A DNA stretch of 17,020 nucleotides, taken from assembly GCA_002067555.1 (NCBI GenBank), contig MVQQ01000257.1:1-17020 (forward strand). Direction: 5' to 3'. Origin of the DNA: Syntrophorhabdus sp. PtaB.Bin184 (GTDB lineage Bacteria > Desulfobacterota > Syntrophorhabdia > Syntrophorhabdales > Syntrophorhabdaceae). Made by a program: the position numbers and the translations under genes. Shown in pieces: positions 14,432-17,020 of this stretch. Every line of letters starts with the position of its first letter. The stretch's first letter is position 1. The notes beneath the pieces were generated by a model. That model did no database searches, was not told the DNA's origin, and saw only the letters and a list, made by a program, of their open reading frames with translations.

Positions 14432-14614
14432 CGAAAACAATGACCAATGACCCAAATCTGTCCAAAATAGATCTACTGCAATGGACATATTAACGCTCCG
14501 GGGCAATCGCGGGAAAAAATAACCAATAACCAAAAAAGAAACGATACAGGCAGTCCGTTCTGCCCCTCTGTTTGTTCAATTTGTTTATTGGTGAATTGGT
14601 CATTATCGTTTCGT
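14432..14614. repeat. Element E: inverted repeat with CAATGAC/CAATAAC heptads
   Basis: It begins about 3 nt after the tRNA. The outer left arm is CAATGAC CAATGAC (14438-14451). A second left copy is AAATAAC CAATAAC (14517-14530), followed by GAAACGATA (14538-14546). The right arm holds TTGGTGAATTGGTCATTA and then TATCGTTTC (14604-14612), the exact reverse complement of GAAACGATA. CGAAAA near 14432 faces TTTCG at 14610-14614. The pairing is less perfect than in elements C and D, and one heptad is eight bases long. I see no gene inside. Confidence 0.65.
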
Positions 14615-14620
14615 CCCTCG

Positions 14621-14650
14621 TTGACATTCTGTCCTTTCTCCAGTTATTCT
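14621..14650 (+). promoter_or_regulatory. candidate promoter of the Cys-rich membrane protein gene
   Basis: A perfect TTGACA (14621-14626) and TATTCT (14645-14650) are spaced by 18 nt, with a predicted start near 14657, about 25 nt before the ATG at 14682. The -35 box begins 6 nt after element E ends. Confidence 0.45.
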
Positions 14651-14681
14651 TGCGGATGAACCGTGCGGACGCCATTGAAGC

Positions 14682-15437
14682 ATGTGCCTGTCTCCTGGTG
14701 ACCTTGTGAAGAGCGCCGGTCAGGCGAAAGCCAGACCACCGGGGTTCAAGGCTTTCTGGATAAAGGCCGGTCTCGTGGCGGCGGTGGGTCTCATTGCGAT
14801 CTTCCGTCCCGATGTCCCCCCGGCCGTCTTCACCTTTCCCCTCATCGGTCCCGTGAAGGTGTATCATATCTTCTGGGCCCTGGCCGTGTTCACACTCGTG
14901 AAAAGAATGATCCCCCGTTTCAACAAGAAGATCTCTTCGCGGAAGATATTCGGCCGGTTCTACCGGCAGGCCGAGAATATCACACCAAAAAGGGATGAAC
15001 AACTCCGCTCCCTGAAGGCAAGAACGGACAGGGGAGCGTTGAGATCGGCCTTCTACTGGCTGCTGCTTGTCGGGGATATGGCCCTGTGGCGCATGGTCGG
15101 CATGCTCAACGACACGTGGGTCTACATCATCGTCCTCTTCTTCATATTCATGGACCAGTTCTGCGTGACCGTCTTCTGCCCCTTCAGGTGGCTCGCCGGC
15201 GGCAAGTGCTGCAGCACCTGCCGTATCAACAACTGGGGCTACCTCATGGCCTTCTCGCCCCTTATCTTCATACAGTCCTTCTGGACGTGGTCAATCATCG
15301 CCCTTTCCATCATCATCATCATTCAATGGGAATACCTCTATCACCGTTACCCCGAGCGGTTCTACGAAACACACAATGCCGCCCTGATGTGCAGGAACTG
15401 CGTTGTGGAGTGCACCGGGCACAGAAAATTACGTTGA
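14682..15437 (+). CDS. Cys-rich integral membrane protein of unknown function
   Basis: I do not recognise a characterised family for these 251 residues. There are four or five hydrophobic segments, at about 26-41, 60-74, 122-140, 146-165 and 188-215. Eight of its nine cysteines cluster in the C-terminal half: FC (161) and FCPF (166), KCCSTC (176, 177, 180), and a tail CRNCVVEC (237, 240, 244). The spacing suggests a metal or iron-sulfur site, or redox-active thiols, near the membrane face. The conserved-looking stretch WEYLYHRYPERFYETHN precedes the last cluster. ATG 14682 has only weak ribosome-binding sequence; GTG at 14706 with GGTGA just upstream is an alternative. A thioredoxin-reductase-like gene follows in the same direction within 23 nt, so a thiol or electron-transfer role is possible but not shown. 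Confidence 0.75.
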   Translation: MCLSPGDLVKSAGQAKARPPGFKAFWIKAGLVAAVGLIAIFRPDVPPAVFTFPLIGPVKVYHIFWALAVFTLVKRMIPRFNKKISSRKIFGRFYRQAENITPKRDEQLRSLKARTDRGALRSAFYWLLLVGDMALWRMVGMLNDTWVYIIVLFFIFMDQFCVTVFCPFRWLAGGKCCSTCRINNWGYLMAFSPLIFIQSFWTWSIIALSIIIIIQWEYLYHRYPERFYETHNAALMCRNCVVECTGHRKLR

Positions 15438-15460
15438 ATATTGCGGGGGGATTCCTTACA

Positions 15461-16372
15461 ATGAGAGACACGGCAGGTGGCCTCGCCAAAGGCCGCCGCG
15501 CTCTTTTCGGGAGGCGCGGCGGTATAAAGACCATCCTTCTCGAAAAGGTCCTTCCCGGCGGAGCGCCTCTCAACACGGGGCGCATAGAAAACTATCCCGG
15601 GTTTCCCGACGGCATATCGGGCAGGGAATTGATGGATCGGTTCGCCGCCCACGCGAAGGCCTTCGGCCTTCCCGTCCGGGAATTCGCCGAGGTCCTGGGC
15701 GTCACGCAGGAGGGAGAGTCCTTCACGGTGACGGTGAACGACGAAACCCTCACAGCCCGGGGAGTCATAGTCGCCAGCGGAACCGAACCCGTCAGGATGG
15801 GGATCCCCGGTGAGAGCGAGTTCGTGGGAAGGGGTATCTCCTATTGCGCAACATGCGACGGCATGTTCTTCAGAGACCTTGATGTGGCCGTCATCGGAGG
15901 CGGTGATTCGGCCATTGAAGAGGCCCTGTCGCTGGCCAACATCGTGAGAAAGGTATACGTGGTCCATCGCCGGGATGCTCTCAGGGCGCAAAAGATACTC
16001 CAGGATCGCGCCTTTCGGAACCCAAAGATGGAATTCCTCTGGAACAGGCGTCCCGTCGAAATCGCCGGCGGTCAGCAGGTGGAACGTCTTGTTATCGAGG
16101 ATACGAAAACGGGCGGTCGCGAAGACCTGGCGGTGAGCGGCGTTTTTGTCTATGTCGGCTACCGGGCCGATACCGGCTTTCTCGGAGACCTCGTCGAACG
16201 CGACCCGGCTGGCTTCATCATCACCGACGAAGAGCTCGCTACGGCGACACCGGGGCTGTACGCGGCAGGAGACATCAGGAAGAAAATGCTCCGGCAGGTC
16301 TCCACCGCGGTCGGCGACGGAGCAACCGCGGCTGTCGGCCTGGAAAGGTATATCCTTGGCGCACGGCAGTAG
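15461..16372 (+). CDS. trxB: thioredoxin-reductase-like flavoprotein with a disrupted FAD-binding N-terminus
   Basis: Thioredoxin reductase passes electrons from NADPH through FAD to a CxxC pair and on to thioredoxin. From ATG 15461 the protein has 303 residues. Present are TILLEKVLPGG (24-34), NYPGFPDGISG, VIVASGTEP, the redox pair CATC (C129/C132), the NADPH loop VIGGGDSAIEEA (144-155), HRRD (169-172) and the FAD-contacting AAGDIRKK (268-275). The usual opening strand with GxGxxG (as in DVIIIGGGPAG) is missing: the start reads MRDTAGGLAKGRRALFGRRGG. The frame stays open upstream (TTG at 15434, giving NIAGGFLTM), but that does not restore the motif. The +1 frame at 15480-15515 reads SPKAAALFSG, similar to the expected helix, which hints at small indels. 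It may be a decaying gene, a sequencing error or a genuine variant. Confidence 0.8.
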   Translation: MRDTAGGLAKGRRALFGRRGGIKTILLEKVLPGGAPLNTGRIENYPGFPDGISGRELMDRFAAHAKAFGLPVREFAEVLGVTQEGESFTVTVNDETLTARGVIVASGTEPVRMGIPGESEFVGRGISYCATCDGMFFRDLDVAVIGGGDSAIEEALSLANIVRKVYVVHRRDALRAQKILQDRAFRNPKMEFLWNRRPVEIAGGQQVERLVIEDTKTGGREDLAVSGVFVYVGYRADTGFLGDLVERDPAGFIITDEELATATPGLYAAGDIRKKMLRQVSTAVGDGATAAVGLERYILGARQ

Positions 16373-17003
16373 ATCCTTTGAGCCGCCCGGGACGGGCAGA
16401 CGTTCATCCCCGATGGGCGGTCTTTTCCTGTGCCTTGCCGGCTTCCTTTTTCTGGGGGCTGTGCAGCCCCTCTGGGCCGCGGAGCACATCATCCTGTTCC
16501 GGGCGGGCGTGAACGACGACGCCATGTGGAACGATTTCAGGAAATATCTGGCGGGCAAGGGGTTCACCATGAGCGTCCATGATGCCCCGGCTTCGATGGA
16601 AAAACAGGTCGAGACTGCAAACAGGGTGAACAGGGAAAAGGCCCTCTTCATGCTCGCCGTGCAACTTGTGCCGTCGGACCGCACCGACGCCTTCGTCGCG
16701 GTGAGCAACGCGAAGAAAGGCACGGGCCTCATATTGAATGTGGACGAGGTACCGGGATCGCACGCCGTCCGGTCGGGGGAGTTGGCTTCGTCGATTGCAG
16801 CGGTGTTCCAGAGGAAGGTGAAGGCGATCCCCCTTTTCATGTTCCTCGGGGTAGACATGCCGGGCGTCTTTGTGAGGCTTGAGGTTGAGAAGGTTCGGCC
16901 CGCCAATGCCTTCGGCAGGCTCCATGAAGGTTTGCTCAATTATATGAAAAGAGGTAAAAATGAGAGAGAACGCCAGGGCGAGCGACGAGATCCGACACCT
17001 TAA
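16356..17003 (+). CDS. exported protein of unknown function, amidase-like fold possible
   Basis: A signal peptide is clear (MGGLFLCLAGFLFLGAVQPL then WA-AEH). The mature part is about 175 residues. I chose TTG 16356 because GGAAAGG lies seven bases upstream and because it adds a basic n-region (RSFEPPGTGRRSS). ATG 16413 has no ribosome-binding site and no basic residue before the hydrophobic core. The order of secondary structure and the stretches DAFVAVSNAKKGTG, RSGELASSIAAVF and MPGVFVRLE faintly recall N-acetylmuramoyl-L-alanine amidases (Amidase_3), but the zinc-binding His and Glu residues are not where expected, so activity is doubtful. That is inference only. With the TTG start it overlaps the reductase gene by 17 nt, and it overlaps the next gene start by 44 nt. 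Confidence 0.65.
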   Translation: MAHGSRSFEPPGTGRRSSPMGGLFLCLAGFLFLGAVQPLWAAEHIILFRAGVNDDAMWNDFRKYLAGKGFTMSVHDAPASMEKQVETANRVNREKALFMLAVQLVPSDRTDAFVAVSNAKKGTGLILNVDEVPGSHAVRSGELASSIAAVFQRKVKAIPLFMFLGVDMPGVFVRLEVEKVRPANAFGRLHEGLLNYMKRGKNERERQGERRDPTP

Positions 17004-17020
17004 GATAGAGAAAAGCTTCC
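16960..17020 (+). CDS. start of an unidentified gene (20 codons, runs off the window)
   Basis: ATG 16960 is preceded by AGAGG (16950-16954) at a five-base spacing. The frame is open to the window edge, reading MRENARASDEIRHLKIEKSF. It overlaps the previous gene by 44 nt in a different frame, which suggests translational coupling. The fragment is too short to assign a function. Confidence 0.5.
   Translation, partial: MRENARASDEIRHLKIEKSF

Noticed and set aside
14277..14533. Short minus-strand frames across the tRNA
   Set aside because: They overlap a complete cloverleaf and have no start signals or motifs.
15362..16939. 525-codon minus-strand frame opposite the reductase and the exported protein
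   Set aside because: It has no domain signature and spans two well-supported plus-strand genes.

Overview
The window is about 17 kb of GC-rich, gene-dense bacterial chromosome. RsmE, DprA, TopA and TrmFO in a tight row, a lone bioB, a type IV pilus PilC, an HtrA operon with its own two-component system, and a soluble thioredoxin-reductase-like protein suggest an anaerobic Gram-negative of the old Deltaproteobacteria (Desulfobacterota, possibly a syntrophic lineage). That placement is inferred from gene content and style only. No ribosomal RNA or other firm phylogenetic marker is present.

Layout. (1) 1-5734, + strand: rsmE (3' end only), a membrane-anchored DUF218-like protein, dprA, topA and trmFO, packed with junctions from a 16-nt overlap to about 60 nt, probably co-transcribed; the theme is RNA modification and DNA topology/processing. 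(2) 5933-6913: bioB alone, behind a long inverted repeat. (3) 6914-7292: a hairpin-rich inverted-repeat block between the convergent bioB and pilC. (4) 7293-8498, - strand: pilC. (5) 8499-8722: a perfect Crp/Fnr-type palindrome beside a candidate promoter, plus a small inverted repeat. (6) 8723-12273, - strand: response regulator, histidine kinase and HtrA protease in that order, an envelope-stress style operon. (7) 12274-12609: a divergent intergenic region with another inverted repeat. (8) 12610-14160: a membrane protein fused to a spermidine-synthase-like domain. (9) 14161-14681: a tRNA-Gly(CCC) gene with a repeat element on each side. (10) 14682-17020: a Cys-rich membrane protein, a thioredoxin-reductase-like flavoprotein whose FAD-binding N-terminus looks damaged, an exported protein of unknown function, and the first 20 codons of another gene.

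The most unusual content is between the genes. Nearly every larger intergenic space holds a 66-380 bp inverted-repeat element. In most of them the arms are short tandem heptads built around a GGT-type core: TTTTAAG/TTTTAGG, CAGGTCT, CTATGAC and CAATGAC (the last two read on the opposite strand). The heptad differs from element to element while the architecture stays the same. Two elements, at 5707-5914 and 14167-14292, also share a recognisable core, so they are relatives rather than chance palindromes. The block at 6914-7292 is GC-rich and alternates ACGGGTC spacers with small hairpins. Its two arms keep the hairpins although one pair of stems differs in sequence. Several elements sit just upstream of a candidate -35 box, and one reaches into the 3' end of trmFO. 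I see no transposase, integrase or CRISPR array in the window.
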